Positions 32,771-41,063 of a stretch of DNA of 64,000 nt are shown piece by piece. The notes under the pieces are model-generated. The model made no database searches and was not told the origin of the DNA. It worked only from the letters and a program-made list of their open reading frames with translations. Position 1 is the stretch's first letter; each line of letters begins with the position of its first letter. The position numbers were made by a program, and so were the translations under genes. Where the stretch lies: contig NZ_ML058615.1 of assembly GCF_003635165.1 (NCBI RefSeq), positions 124,001 to 188,000 of the forward strand, in the 5' to 3' direction. The DNA is from Burkholderia sp. Nafp2/4-1b (GTDB lineage: Bacteria; Pseudomonadota; Gammaproteobacteria; Burkholderiales; Burkholderiaceae).

Positions 32771-34563
32771 CAATCTCGACGCCGGGCAAGGTCGTGCGCA
32801 TCGGCGGCGCATCGGGCTTCTGGGGCGACAGCAGCCTCGGACCGGCGCAACTGGTGCGCCGCGGGGGCATCGATTACCTGGTGTTCGACTATCTCGCCGA
32901 GCTCACCATGTCGATCCTCGCCGGCGCGCGGGCGACGCGGCCGGAGGAGGGTTATGCCATCGACTTCGTCACGGTGGCGCTGCGCTCGGTGCTGAAGCAG
33001 GCGGTCGAGCAGGGCATTCGCATCGTCAGCAACGCGGGTGGCGTGAACCCGAAGGGCTGCGCGACAGCGGTGCAGGCGCTCGCCGACGAACTCGGCGTAG
33101 CGGTGCGCGTCGCGATCGTCGAAGGCGACGACGTACTTCCGCTCGCCGACGCGATGCGGGCGGCCGGTACGGTCGAAATGTCCAGCGGCGAACCCATGCC
33201 TGAGCGGCTGGTATCGGCCAATGCCTATCTCGGGGCACTGCCCGTCGCGCAGGCTCTGGCCGCGGGCGCCGACATCGTGATCACCGGGCGCTGTGTCGAT
33301 AGCGCCGTCACGCTGGGCGTGCTGATGCATGAATTCGGCTGGGCGTCCGACGACTTCGACCGGCTCGCCGCCGGCAGTCTGGCCGGCCACATCATCGAAT
33401 GCGGCTGCCAGGCGACGGGCGGCCTGCACACCGACTGGGCCAGCGTGCCGGACTGGGCGAACATCGGCTATCCGATCGTCGAGTGCCACGAAGACGGCAG
33501 TTTTGTCGTCACCAAGCCCGCGGACACCGGCGGCCTCGTCACGCCCGCGACCGTCGGGGAGCAACTGCTGTACGAGATCGGCGATCCGGCCAGTTATCTG
33601 CTTCCGGACGTGACTTGCGACTTTCGACAGGTGCGCACCGAACAGACCGGGCCACATCGCGTGCTCGTGACCGGCGCGCGCGGCCGGCCGCCGACCGCCA
33701 CCTACAAGATCAGCGCCACTGCGTCGGCGGGCTTCAAGGTTTCAGGACAACTTACCATCGTCGGAATCGACGCCGCGGCCAAGGCGAGGCGCACGGGCGA
33801 GGCGCTGCTCGAGCGAGGCCGGCTGCTGCTGCGTGAGTGCGGGTTCACGGATTTCCTGCGCACCCATATCGAGTTGCTCGGCACGGAGTCGGCCTACGGG
33901 CCCCACGCGCGCCCGTTGCCGACACGCGAAGTCGTGTTGCGCGTGACGGCGACGCATGCCGACCGGCGTGCACTGCAGATGTTCAGCCGCGAGTTCGCCG
34001 CACCGGGCACATCCTGGTCACCCGGCACGACCGGTGGAGGTGGCCGTCCGTCGGTGTCGCCGGTGCTGCGGCAGTTCGCGTGGCTCATGCCGAAGGAGCA
34101 GGTGACGCCGACGGTCACGCTCGGCAACACGACATTCACCGTGCCGCTGCCGCCACCGCAACCGCAGGTCGCGCGAGAACCGCTGGCGCCTGTCGAAGGT
34201 TCGCTGCCTGCCGGCCCACGCCAGACCGTGCCGCTGTTGAGAATCGCGCTCGGACGCAGCGGCGACAAGGGCGACATTTCCAACATTGGTCTCATCGCGC
34301 GGCATCCGGCCCTGCTGCCGGTGCTGAGAGACCAGGTGACATCCGAGCGGGTCGCGACGTACCTCGGCCATCTGGTGCAGGGGCCGGTGCAACGTTACGA
34401 ATTGCCCGGCATCCATGCCATCAATCTCGTCTGCGAGCGGGCATTGGGCGGCGGCGGGATGGCATCGATGCGCAATGACCCGCTCGGCAAGGGCATGGCG
34501 CAGATGCTCCTCGACATGCCGGTCGACGTTCCCACCGGCATGTTGCAGGAGTACCCCGCGTGA
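32755..34563 (+). CDS. AtuA-like protein with C-terminal ferredoxin-fold domain (DUF1446 + AtuA-like)
   Basis: A 602-residue fusion. Residues about 10-450 are the DUF1446/AtuA domain (RIGGASGFWGDS, DYLAELTMSIL, SNAGGVNPKGCA, ITGRCVDSAVTLG). Residues about 490-600 are the AtuA-like ferredoxin-fold domain (LGRSGDKGDISNIG, RYELPGIHAINLV, ALGGGGMAS, DPLGKGMAQ). AtuA is needed for acyclic terpene (citronellol/geraniol) use in Pseudomonas, but its reaction is unknown. The ATG at 32755 has AAGGAAACCGCA before it; 32767 (ATGA overlap) is an alternative. No acyl-CoA carboxylase is nearby, unlike atu clusters, so the pathway differs. Confidence 0.85.
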   Translation: MDGQMTISTPGKVVRIGGASGFWGDSSLGPAQLVRRGGIDYLVFDYLAELTMSILAGARATRPEEGYAIDFVTVALRSVLKQAVEQGIRIVSNAGGVNPKGCATAVQALADELGVAVRVAIVEGDDVLPLADAMRAAGTVEMSSGEPMPERLVSANAYLGALPVAQALAAGADIVITGRCVDSAVTLGVLMHEFGWASDDFDRLAAGSLAGHIIECGCQATGGLHTDWASVPDWANIGYPIVECHEDGSFVVTKPADTGGLVTPATVGEQLLYEIGDPASYLLPDVTCDFRQVRTEQTGPHRVLVTGARGRPPTATYKISATASAGFKVSGQLTIVGIDAAAKARRTGEALLERGRLLLRECGFTDFLRTHIELLGTESAYGPHARPLPTREVVLRVTATHADRRALQMFSREFAAPGTSWSPGTTGGGGRPSVSPVLRQFAWLMPKEQVTPTVTLGNTTFTVPLPPPQPQVAREPLAPVEGSLPAGPRQTVPLLRIALGRSGDKGDISNIGLIARHPALLPVLRDQVTSERVATYLGHLVQGPVQRYELPGIHAINLVCERALGGGGMASMRNDPLGKGMAQMLLDMPVDVPTGMLQEYPA

Positions 34564-35720
34564 ATTTCGATTTCTCCGACGACCAGCTTGCGATTCGCGA
34601 CGCCGTCGACGCGCTTTGCGCCGACTTCGGCGCCGATTATTGGCTCCAGCGCGACCGCGATGGACGCTGGCCCAGCGAGTTCTGCGATGCCGTTGGCCGC
34701 GGCGGGTGGTTTGGCGTGACCATGCCACGGGAACACGGCGGCGCCGGCCTCGGCATCTCGGCGGCCGCTATGGTGATGCGCACGATCGGCAAGCTGGGGT
34801 CGGCGGCGGTGTCGTCGGTACACGTGAATCTGTTCGGCCCGCAGCCGGTGGTCGTGTTCGGCAGCGACGCGCAAAAGCGGCGCATGCTGCCGCCGCTGAT
34901 CGACGGTTCGGATCGCGCCTGCTTCGGCGTGACGGAACCCAACATCGGTTCCGACACCACACGCGTCAGAACCTCAGCCCGCCGCGCGGGCGACCGCTAC
35001 ATCGTCCACGGCCAGAAAGTCTGGACTTCGACGGCCCAGCAAGCGAACAAGATACTGCTCGTGGCACGCACGACGCCGATCGAGGCATGCGCGCGGCCGA
35101 TGGACGGCGTGACGCTGTTCTACACCGACATCGACCGTTCGCATCTGCGTATCTGCGAGATCGAGAAGATGGCGCGCAAGGCGGTGGACTCGAACGAACT
35201 GTTTATCGACGGGCTGGAAATCCCCGTCGAGGATCGCATCGGAGAGGAAGGCCAGGGTTTCAGGTACCTGCTGCACGGGCTGAACCCGGAGCGCATCCTC
35301 GTCGCGGCTGCCGCGCTGGGCGCCGCCGAGACAGCGTTGGCGCTGGCCACGGACTATGCCAGGGAACGCGTCGTGTTCGGCCACCCGATCGGCAAGAACC
35401 AGGCGATTCAGCATCCGCTGGCGGAATGCTGGATGCGCGTTCAATCGGCCGAACTGCTGATGTGGAAGGCGGCGGCGCTCTATGACGCCGACAAGCCCTG
35501 CGGTGTCGAGGCCACGGCGGCCAAGTACCTGGCGGCGGAGGCCAGTTTCGAGACGTCGTTGCGTGCGGTGCGCACGCACGGCGGCTACGGCTACGCGAAG
35601 GAGTACCACGTCGAGCGAGGCTTGCGCGAAAGCGTGCTGTCACTGCTCGCACCGGTGACGCAGGAGCTCGCGCTGTGCTACGTGGCCGAGCAGGCGCTCG
35701 GGCTGCCGAAGTCGTACTGA
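34560..35720 (+). CDS. Acyl-CoA dehydrogenase
   Basis: A 386-residue FAD-dependent acyl-CoA dehydrogenase with ACFGVTEPNIGSDTTR and a conserved VHGQKVWTSTA segment in the middle domain, and RTHGGYGYAKEYHVERGLRE at the C terminus with the cofactor-binding GGYGY. It starts with a GTG overlapping the AtuA stop by four bases, so the CoA-transferase, hydratase, AtuA and dehydrogenase genes are all translationally coupled. It should introduce the double bond that the hydratase uses. The acyl-chain specificity is not visible. Confidence 0.9.
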   Translation: MNFDFSDDQLAIRDAVDALCADFGADYWLQRDRDGRWPSEFCDAVGRGGWFGVTMPREHGGAGLGISAAAMVMRTIGKLGSAAVSSVHVNLFGPQPVVVFGSDAQKRRMLPPLIDGSDRACFGVTEPNIGSDTTRVRTSARRAGDRYIVHGQKVWTSTAQQANKILLVARTTPIEACARPMDGVTLFYTDIDRSHLRICEIEKMARKAVDSNELFIDGLEIPVEDRIGEEGQGFRYLLHGLNPERILVAAAALGAAETALALATDYARERVVFGHPIGKNQAIQHPLAECWMRVQSAELLMWKAAALYDADKPCGVEATAAKYLAAEASFETSLRAVRTHGGYGYAKEYHVERGLRESVLSLLAPVTQELALCYVAEQALGLPKSY

Positions 35721-35792
35721 GATGGAAACATGTCAGTGAGATAAACGGTCAGGTATCGAAATTGCAAACCAGAGTCAATCAAAGGAAATGGC

Positions 35793-36287
35793 GTGAAGAA
35801 CTTCACAGTAATATCGCCTGAATTCATGGATCTGGAACGGCTGCAACGGGTGCATGAGTTCAATGGCTTCGATGGCACCGGTCAGAACCAATCACCCGCC
35901 TTGAAATGGCACGGGGCGCCGGAAGAAACCAGGAGCTTCGCGCTGACGCTCTACGACCCTGACGCACCCACCGGCAGCGGCTTCTGGCACTGGATACTGT
36001 TCGATATCGATTCGTCCGTCACGCAGCTTGCCGCCGGTGCAGGCTCCACCGGCGCCTCTGACCACGGCGCCAGCGGCACGCAGGTCCCCAATGACTACGG
36101 CACCACCGGCTACGGCGGTCCCTGCCCACCCAAGGGCTTGCCTGCGCACCGCTATATCTTCACCGTGCATGCGCTGCGTGTGCCCAAGCTGGAATTGCCG
36201 CCCAATGTGCCCAACGCGGTGGTGCGCTTCCTGATCCACCAGAACACGCTCGCCACGGCCACCCTGACCGGCCTCTACAGCCGCTGA
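35793..36287 (+). CDS. YbhB/YbcL family (PEBP/Raf-kinase-inhibitor-like) protein
   Basis: A 164-residue PEBP-fold protein with FNGFDGTGQNQSPALKWHGAP, TLYDPDAPTGSGFWHWILFDI (ligand pocket Asp-Pro-Asp-Ala-Pro) and GYGGPCPPKG. The start is a GTG at 35793 after AAAGGAAATGGC; the neighbouring ATG is out of frame. It has no signal sequence. Family members bind small anions or phospholipid head groups, and their bacterial role is unclear. It lies 72 bp after the acyl-CoA dehydrogenase and may ride on the same transcript. Confidence 0.85.
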   Translation: MKNFTVISPEFMDLERLQRVHEFNGFDGTGQNQSPALKWHGAPEETRSFALTLYDPDAPTGSGFWHWILFDIDSSVTQLAAGAGSTGASDHGASGTQVPNDYGTTGYGGPCPPKGLPAHRYIFTVHALRVPKLELPPNVPNAVVRFLIHQNTLATATLTGLYSR

Positions 36288-36362
36288 CGTGCTCGCTTGA
36301 ATGAGGCGGACACGATCGATTAATCCGACGCATTACCACTCCCCAACTTTGGAGACTGCAAG

Positions 36363-37454
36363 ATGAGAACGGGCATGGTCAAAACGGTACTGATAGTGCT
36401 GGCGTTGTTGACGACGCCGCTCGCCACGAAGGCCTGGGAGCGCGGCAAGGTCGAGACATTTGCCACGTTGCCCGCTGGCGAGGCGCATCCCGAGGGGATC
36501 GCCCTGGACCATGACGGCAACGTCTACGTCGTGACGGTCGCGGCGAACAAGCCGGTGACGAGTGAGGGAACACTCATTGTGTTCGACCCACAGGGCGACC
36601 ACCTTCGGACGGTTCGCATCAAGGGCTCAAGCAGGCTATTGCTCGATGTGGGTTTCAATCCGCAGACCGGCAAGTTGCTCGTCATCGATTATCAGTATGG
36701 GAAGGTTTTGAGCGTCGATCCCGATACGGGTGCCTCATCGGTATTCATGACGGTCACGGGCAAGAACCCCGGCCTTGACGGGATGACGTTCGATGCCGCC
36801 GGCAACGTGTACGTCACCGACTCCCACCAGGGGATCATCTGGAAAACTGGACCACGCGGCGGCGAAGGGTTGGCATGGGTAAAAAGCCCATTGCTCAGTC
36901 CGACAAGGCCCGCGCCGGACATCGGCGCGAACGGTCTGGCGTTCAACAAGGAGCAGACGGCGCTGTTCGTCGCCAACACATCGAACGACACGATCGTGAA
37001 AATACCGGTGACCGGCTCGACGCTTGAACCCGGCACGCCCGAGGTCTTCGTCAATCGCATCGGCGGCGGACCCGACGGCCTGATCATCGACGAGCACGAC
37101 AACATCTGGATTGCATGCAACCAGTCCAACGAGATTGTCGTGCTCGAGCCGACACAGGGGCGAGTGATTGCAAAGCTTGGCGATTTCGGCGGAATCGATC
37201 GCAACGGGGCGCCCATCGGTTTCCTTTGGTCGAATAGCCTGGTCTTCCGCGGTGACGACGTGCTTGTCACCAACTTGTCTCTCGATTACGCCGCGGCGCT
37301 TTCGAGGCTTAGCGACGAGCTTGGCTTCGCGCATCCCGTGGCCGCGGATCTGCGGACAATCGATGGGCCATGGGCAGGCCAGGTGAAGGTCCACACGATC
37401 TCGAAAATCAAGAGGCGGATACCGCAAGGCCTGGACCTCACCGCACGGCAATAG
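36363..37454 (+). CDS. Secreted SMP-30/gluconolactonase-like beta-propeller protein
   Basis: A 363-residue protein with an N-terminal hydrophobic signal (VKTVLIVLALLTTPLATKA, cleavage probably after KA) and repeated propeller blades containing GIALDHDGNVYV, GMTFDAAGNVYVTD, GLAFNKEQTALFVAN and GLIIDEHDNIWIA. This is the SMP-30/strictosidine-synthase-like six-bladed pattern, seen in lactonases and other hydrolases. It is probably periplasmic. It lies between a YbhB gene and a porin gene, so it might hydrolyse an incoming ester or lactone for the preceding catabolic operon. That role is inference. Confidence 0.8.
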   Translation: MRTGMVKTVLIVLALLTTPLATKAWERGKVETFATLPAGEAHPEGIALDHDGNVYVVTVAANKPVTSEGTLIVFDPQGDHLRTVRIKGSSRLLLDVGFNPQTGKLLVIDYQYGKVLSVDPDTGASSVFMTVTGKNPGLDGMTFDAAGNVYVTDSHQGIIWKTGPRGGEGLAWVKSPLLSPTRPAPDIGANGLAFNKEQTALFVANTSNDTIVKIPVTGSTLEPGTPEVFVNRIGGGPDGLIIDEHDNIWIACNQSNEIVVLEPTQGRVIAKLGDFGGIDRNGAPIGFLWSNSLVFRGDDVLVTNLSLDYAAALSRLSDELGFAHPVAADLRTIDGPWAGQVKVHTISKIKRRIPQGLDLTARQ

Positions 37455-37647
37455 GATTCTGCTGCTCCACTGCACTGCGTTCGACCGCCGGCGTGCACAT
37501 CACCCGATCGAGCAGATGCAGCGCAAGACCGAGATGAATCGGCGAATGGTCGGTATGTGACGTCAATGCAAGCAGTGGGAATAAGGATCGCATCGAGATC
37601 CTCATTGCCGCTCGATATCCACCGTGAAAGGAAGAAAGGAGACGAAC

Positions 37648-38781
37648 GTGCAATTTTCTACAAAGACCATTTGCGGGGCTACATTCCTGTTAGCGGCCGG
37701 GAGTGCAGCCGCAGAGTCGAGCGTCACACTGTACGGCGTGGTCGATACATTCGTGCAGTATCTTAATAACGGCGGTCGCACTTCGTACTCCGAAAGAAGT
37801 GGTGGTGAATCGGGTTCGCGCTTCGGGTTATTGGGCCGGGAGGATCTGGGCGGAGGGCTTCAGGCAAAGTTCGATATTGAAACGGGCTTCAACGTCAACA
37901 ACGGGACGCTCTTTACCGATACGACAGCATTGTTCTACCGTCAGGGATGGGTCGGGCTCTCCGATAACAAATATGGTTCGCTGACGTTCGGACGACAGTA
38001 TCAGCCCTCATTCAATACCGCCTATGGCGCCGATCCGTTTGCGCTCGACGAAGTCCTGTCGCCGCTTGTCGCGGCGGTCCTTGCCGTAGACAGGAATACC
38101 CTGTCGACACAATCGATCACCGGGCGCACGAGCAATGCCGTGCTCTATCAATCGCCGGACTTCGGTGGCGTGCGGCTGGCCGCGATGTACGCGTTCGCGG
38201 CGACGGTCACGCAACCCGTGCCAGCTTCGACGGGCAACCTCCTTGACGTGTCCGCGACTTACACCGGGTATGGGCTGTATGCGTCTGTCGCCTATCAATC
38301 GCAGCGTCCGGGAACGCAGGCGATCACCGTCGGGCCGTTTGCTTCGCTGAACCTGGTCGCCACCGAACACTTCACCGGTGCACTCGCATATCGCTTCGGG
38401 ATTGCGAACATCCAGTTCCTCTATACGTACGCGCGACCGCACGACGCACCGGGCTCGGCGGCCGCACTCGCCGGCAGTGCGCATCCGGTAAGCATCGCGG
38501 GCATCGGCGTAACCATTCAGGCATCGCCGCAAGACGTTGTCGAGATCTCGGGAATCGAACGTAACGTGCGCGGCTCACACGACAATACGATTGGCATCCA
38601 GCTGGGTTACGACCATCTCCTTTCGAAACGGACAAGTTTGTACGTTCGGGCCGGCCATATGAAGAACAACGGGACCGCAACGACGAGTTGGGTCGGGATA
38701 CGGGTTGCCACGCCGACGGGTGCGCCGGATTTTGGTGCGTCTCAGACACTCGTCGCGGTAGGCATCTCGCATCGCTTCTGA
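37648..38781 (+). CDS. Gram-negative trimeric porin (OmpC/PhaE-type of Burkholderia)
   Basis: A 377-residue outer-membrane porin. The signal peptide (FLLAAGSAAAE) precedes SSVTLYGVVDTF, and GSRFGLLGREDLGGGLQAKFDIETGF and LTFGRQYQP follow, the standard beginning of betaproteobacterial porins. The protein ends in phenylalanine (GISHRF), as required for outer-membrane assembly. A GTG at 37624 is in frame, but the GTG at 37648 has AAAGGAGACGAAC before it and gives a normal signal peptide. It probably admits the substrate of the neighbouring catabolic genes. Confidence 0.9.
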   Translation: MQFSTKTICGATFLLAAGSAAAESSVTLYGVVDTFVQYLNNGGRTSYSERSGGESGSRFGLLGREDLGGGLQAKFDIETGFNVNNGTLFTDTTALFYRQGWVGLSDNKYGSLTFGRQYQPSFNTAYGADPFALDEVLSPLVAAVLAVDRNTLSTQSITGRTSNAVLYQSPDFGGVRLAAMYAFAATVTQPVPASTGNLLDVSATYTGYGLYASVAYQSQRPGTQAITVGPFASLNLVATEHFTGALAYRFGIANIQFLYTYARPHDAPGSAAALAGSAHPVSIAGIGVTIQASPQDVVEISGIERNVRGSHDNTIGIQLGYDHLLSKRTSLYVRAGHMKNNGTATTSWVGIRVATPTGAPDFGASQTLVAVGISHRF

Positions 38782-38881
38782 TTTGGCTCTCGGCAGCCGC
38801 GCCATCATGGCGATACGCCAGGTGGCGTGATTCGCTTTCATGAAGTCGAACTCTTGTCGGGCAGCGTTGCGGCAGCGCCGT

Positions 38882-39310
38882 TCAATTCCCTCGATGCGCC
38901 ACGCATGGCTCGCTTGCCTCGCCGTCCGAAACTGGAGTGGCGGGTGTCGCGTCGTCCAGGACTGAATCGAATCGCTTGCGAAACGCGGGGTCGCGCTTGG
39001 CGAGAAGGGTCGCCTCGACCCAGAGGGTAAAGCGATCGTCGCTCTGCAAGTAATCATGGAGTTTCAACAGCGCTGAGCGCAGGTTGCACGTCAGCTCGTT
39101 CTTCTTCCAGTGCAATGATTCGATCAACAAGTCGGATTTGTCGTAGAAGTTGCAATAGAACGCGCCGCGCGTGTAGCCCGCCGCTTCGGCGACATCGGCC
39201 ACGCTGGTCGCCGGAAACCCCTTTTCGATGAAGAGCGCCCGAGCGGCTTCCACCATTTGCTCGCGCGTTTGCGCTCTTCGTTCCGCGTGCGTCAGCCTTT
39301 TGCGTTTCAT
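38882..39310 (-). CDS. TetR-family regulator, unusually short
   Basis: Only 142 residues. The N-terminal DNA-binding domain is intact (AARALFIEKGFPATSVADVAE, then AAGYTRGAFYCNFYDKSDLL), but the ligand domain stops after about 80 residues in a polar tail (DDATPATPVSDGEASEP). Most TetR proteins have 190-220 residues. I could not find the missing C terminus in another frame, so this is either a truncated gene or a short natural variant. It lies convergent with the porin gene and divergent from a full-length TetR gene. Confidence 0.7.
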   Translation of the reverse strand: MKRKRLTHAERRAQTREQMVEAARALFIEKGFPATSVADVAEAAGYTRGAFYCNFYDKSDLLIESLHWKKNELTCNLRSALLKLHDYLQSDDRFTLWVEATLLAKRDPAFRKRFDSVLDDATPATPVSDGEASEPCVAHRGN

Positions 39311-39415
39311 TGGATGTCCATGAGAAGCCCAGTGTCCCGATGGGCGGATCGGAGCAGGCTGCCGGCTGACGCCTGAGCAAAGACGAGGCCAATTCCGCGA
39401 TTGGAAATGATATTA

Positions 39416-39431
39416 AACTCAATAGTGAGTT
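39416..39431. promoter_or_regulatory. Candidate TetR operator between two TetR genes
   Basis: AACTCA-ATAG-TGAGTT is a perfect 6-bp inverted repeat with a 4-bp centre, 58 bp before the TetR gene at 39490. Its core TCAATAGTGA resembles TCAATTATGA in front of the paralogous TetR gene at 50115. This supports a shared recognition sequence, but it is a visual match only. Confidence 0.4.
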
Positions 39432-39489
39432 GTTTGTCGATTGAGACGTTTGAATCTATACTGCGGTTCTGATCGAGATCGGAATCGTC

Positions 39490-40245
39490 ATGTCGAAGAC
39501 CACAAATCGCCCGATAAAAAAGCCCGCTGCCGCGCAAACGCCTGCCGTCACTTTGGAGGCCGCCGACGCGCGAGAGCCGCGCGGCGCCCGCCGCAAGAGG
39601 GAGACGCGGGCCCGCTTGCTCGAGGCAGCGCTCAAGCTCATGGCCGTAAAAGGCATGGAAGGCGTGGCCATCAACGAAATCACCGAGGCGGCCGACGTCG
39701 GCTTCGGCTCGTTCTACAACCACTTCGAGTCCAAGGAGGCGATTTACGCGACGCTGGTCGAGTCCGTGTTCGATGAGTTCGCCGACTGGCTCGATCGTCT
39801 CACGACAGGCTTGTCCGACCCGGCCGAGGTGATCGCCGTCTCCGTGCGCTATACCTTGTTGCGTGCGCATCGCGAGCCGCTTTGGGGCCAATTCCTGGTA
39901 CGGGAGGGCTTTTCGCCGCGCATGCTTACCCGCGGACTGGGTCAGCGTTTGTTGCGGGATGTGCAACGGGGCGTCGACGCAAAGCGTTTCGCCGTCGCCG
40001 ATCCATTCGTCGCGTTCTTGTCCGTGGGCGGCACCGTGCTGGCCGCGGTGACAGCCGAACTCGGCGTCGCCGCGCCGGAGGCGCCGAATGCCGACGCGTT
40101 GAACGCGTTCAATCTCACCAGCGAGCATCTCGCCGAGCGCGTGGCCGCCGTTCTGCTGCAAAGCCTGGGCCTCAAACGGGCGGAAGCCGAAAAGGTTGCG
40201 ACGCGTCCGTTGCCGATCGTGGAACCCGCTGTCGAAGCCGACTGA
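39490..40245 (+). CDS. TetR/AcrR-family regulator (paralogue of the one at 50115)
   Basis: A 251-residue TetR protein. A 30-residue basic leader precedes EPRGARRKRETRARLLEAAL, INEITEAADVGFGSFYNHFE and the ligand domain (GLSDPAEVIAVSVRYTLLR, WGQFLVREGFSPRML). It is strikingly similar along its whole length to the TetR protein at 50115-50906. The two sit at opposite ends of the RND-Pqi operon: this one converges on pqiC, while the other diverges from the adaptor gene. It probably arose by duplication and may sense a related ligand. Confidence 0.88.
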   Translation: MSKTTNRPIKKPAAAQTPAVTLEAADAREPRGARRKRETRARLLEAALKLMAVKGMEGVAINEITEAADVGFGSFYNHFESKEAIYATLVESVFDEFADWLDRLTTGLSDPAEVIAVSVRYTLLRAHREPLWGQFLVREGFSPRMLTRGLGQRLLRDVQRGVDAKRFAVADPFVAFLSVGGTVLAAVTAELGVAAPEAPNADALNAFNLTSEHLAERVAAVLLQSLGLKRAEAEKVATRPLPIVEPAVEAD

Positions 40246-40307
40246 AAGCCATGACGGCATACCGCTCGGCTGACCGTCGGCAACGCGGGTAGCCAAGCGG
40301 TATTCGC

Positions 40308-41063
40308 TCATTGCGCGAACCCCGAACGGGCTGCATACGATCCCGAATTCGATGTGGCGTCGTTTGCGATGTGGGTCGCCGCGGACGGACACTGCACCGT
40401 CCGCGCCGAATTCGCTGAACGGCTCGTCGTCGTCATGAGCGGGCCGCCCGCGCCGGCGTCGAGGGCGCGAACGGTCGCCGCCAGTTGTCCCGCGATGGTT
40501 GTCAGCGCGCGGCGATGACCGTCCGCCAGCGCATCGTAACCGGCGGCTACAGGCTCGAACACCGTGCTGCGGCACGTCAGCTTTTCACCGGCCGCTCCCG
40601 GCGAGCGAATACTCCAGATCGCATCGACGACCACCCGCGCACCGGGCCACGACTCGAAACGCTGCATGTCGACGGCAACGCGATAGACGTGCGCATCGCC
40701 TTTCTGCATCGGACGGGGCGCGTTGAAGTCGCTCAACTGTTGTGTCGCTGCGATCGACAGGGCCATGCGTATTTCATCGCTCAATGGCGACGCCCAGCGT
40801 TCGTTTTCGAGCACTTCGACCTGCGTGTCGCTGCGCCTGACGACGAGCTGATTGCGCGCCACCTGGTCAGGCACTCTGACCGACTGAATGTCGATCAACG
40901 CAGCGGGACCGGAAACGCTCGAAGCGGCCCCGGCTCGCGCATCCGGCGCCAGCGTATAGAACCGGCTCGGCGGCGACGACGCACAGGCGGACAGCGCGAT
41001 CGCACTCGCCGCTGCCAATACTCGAATGACGGCGGCGCGTCGTTGAAATACGTTGAACATCAT
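40308..41063 (-). CDS. pqiC: PqiC-like lipoprotein of the Pqi envelope system
   Basis: A 251-residue lipoprotein. The signal (RVLAAASAIALSACASS) ends in a lipobox with the lipidated cysteine, and the ABC-transport-auxiliary domain follows (PSRFYTLAP, IDIQSVRVPDQVARNQLVVR, ERWASPLSDEIRMAL). PqiC is the outer-membrane-anchored partner of the PqiB needle. Family members are about 190-210 residues; here a serine/threonine-rich tail of about 40 residues with no recognisable features is added, possibly readthrough of a decayed end. It overlaps pqiB by four bases. Confidence 0.88.
   Translation of the reverse strand: MMFNVFQRRAAVIRVLAAASAIALSACASSPPSRFYTLAPDARAGAASSVSGPAALIDIQSVRVPDQVARNQLVVRRSDTQVEVLENERWASPLSDEIRMALSIAATQQLSDFNAPRPMQKGDAHVYRVAVDMQRFESWPGARVVVDAIWSIRSPGAAGEKLTCRSTVFEPVAAGYDALADGHRRALTTIAGQLAATVRALDAGAGGPLMTTTSRSANSARTVQCPSAATHIANDATSNSGSYAARSGFAQ

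Noticed and set aside
34280..34289. A further exact CCAACATTGG inside the AtuA-like gene
   Set aside because: It encodes the conserved SNIG residues of the ferredoxin-fold domain, has no promoter beside it, and is best explained by coding constraint.
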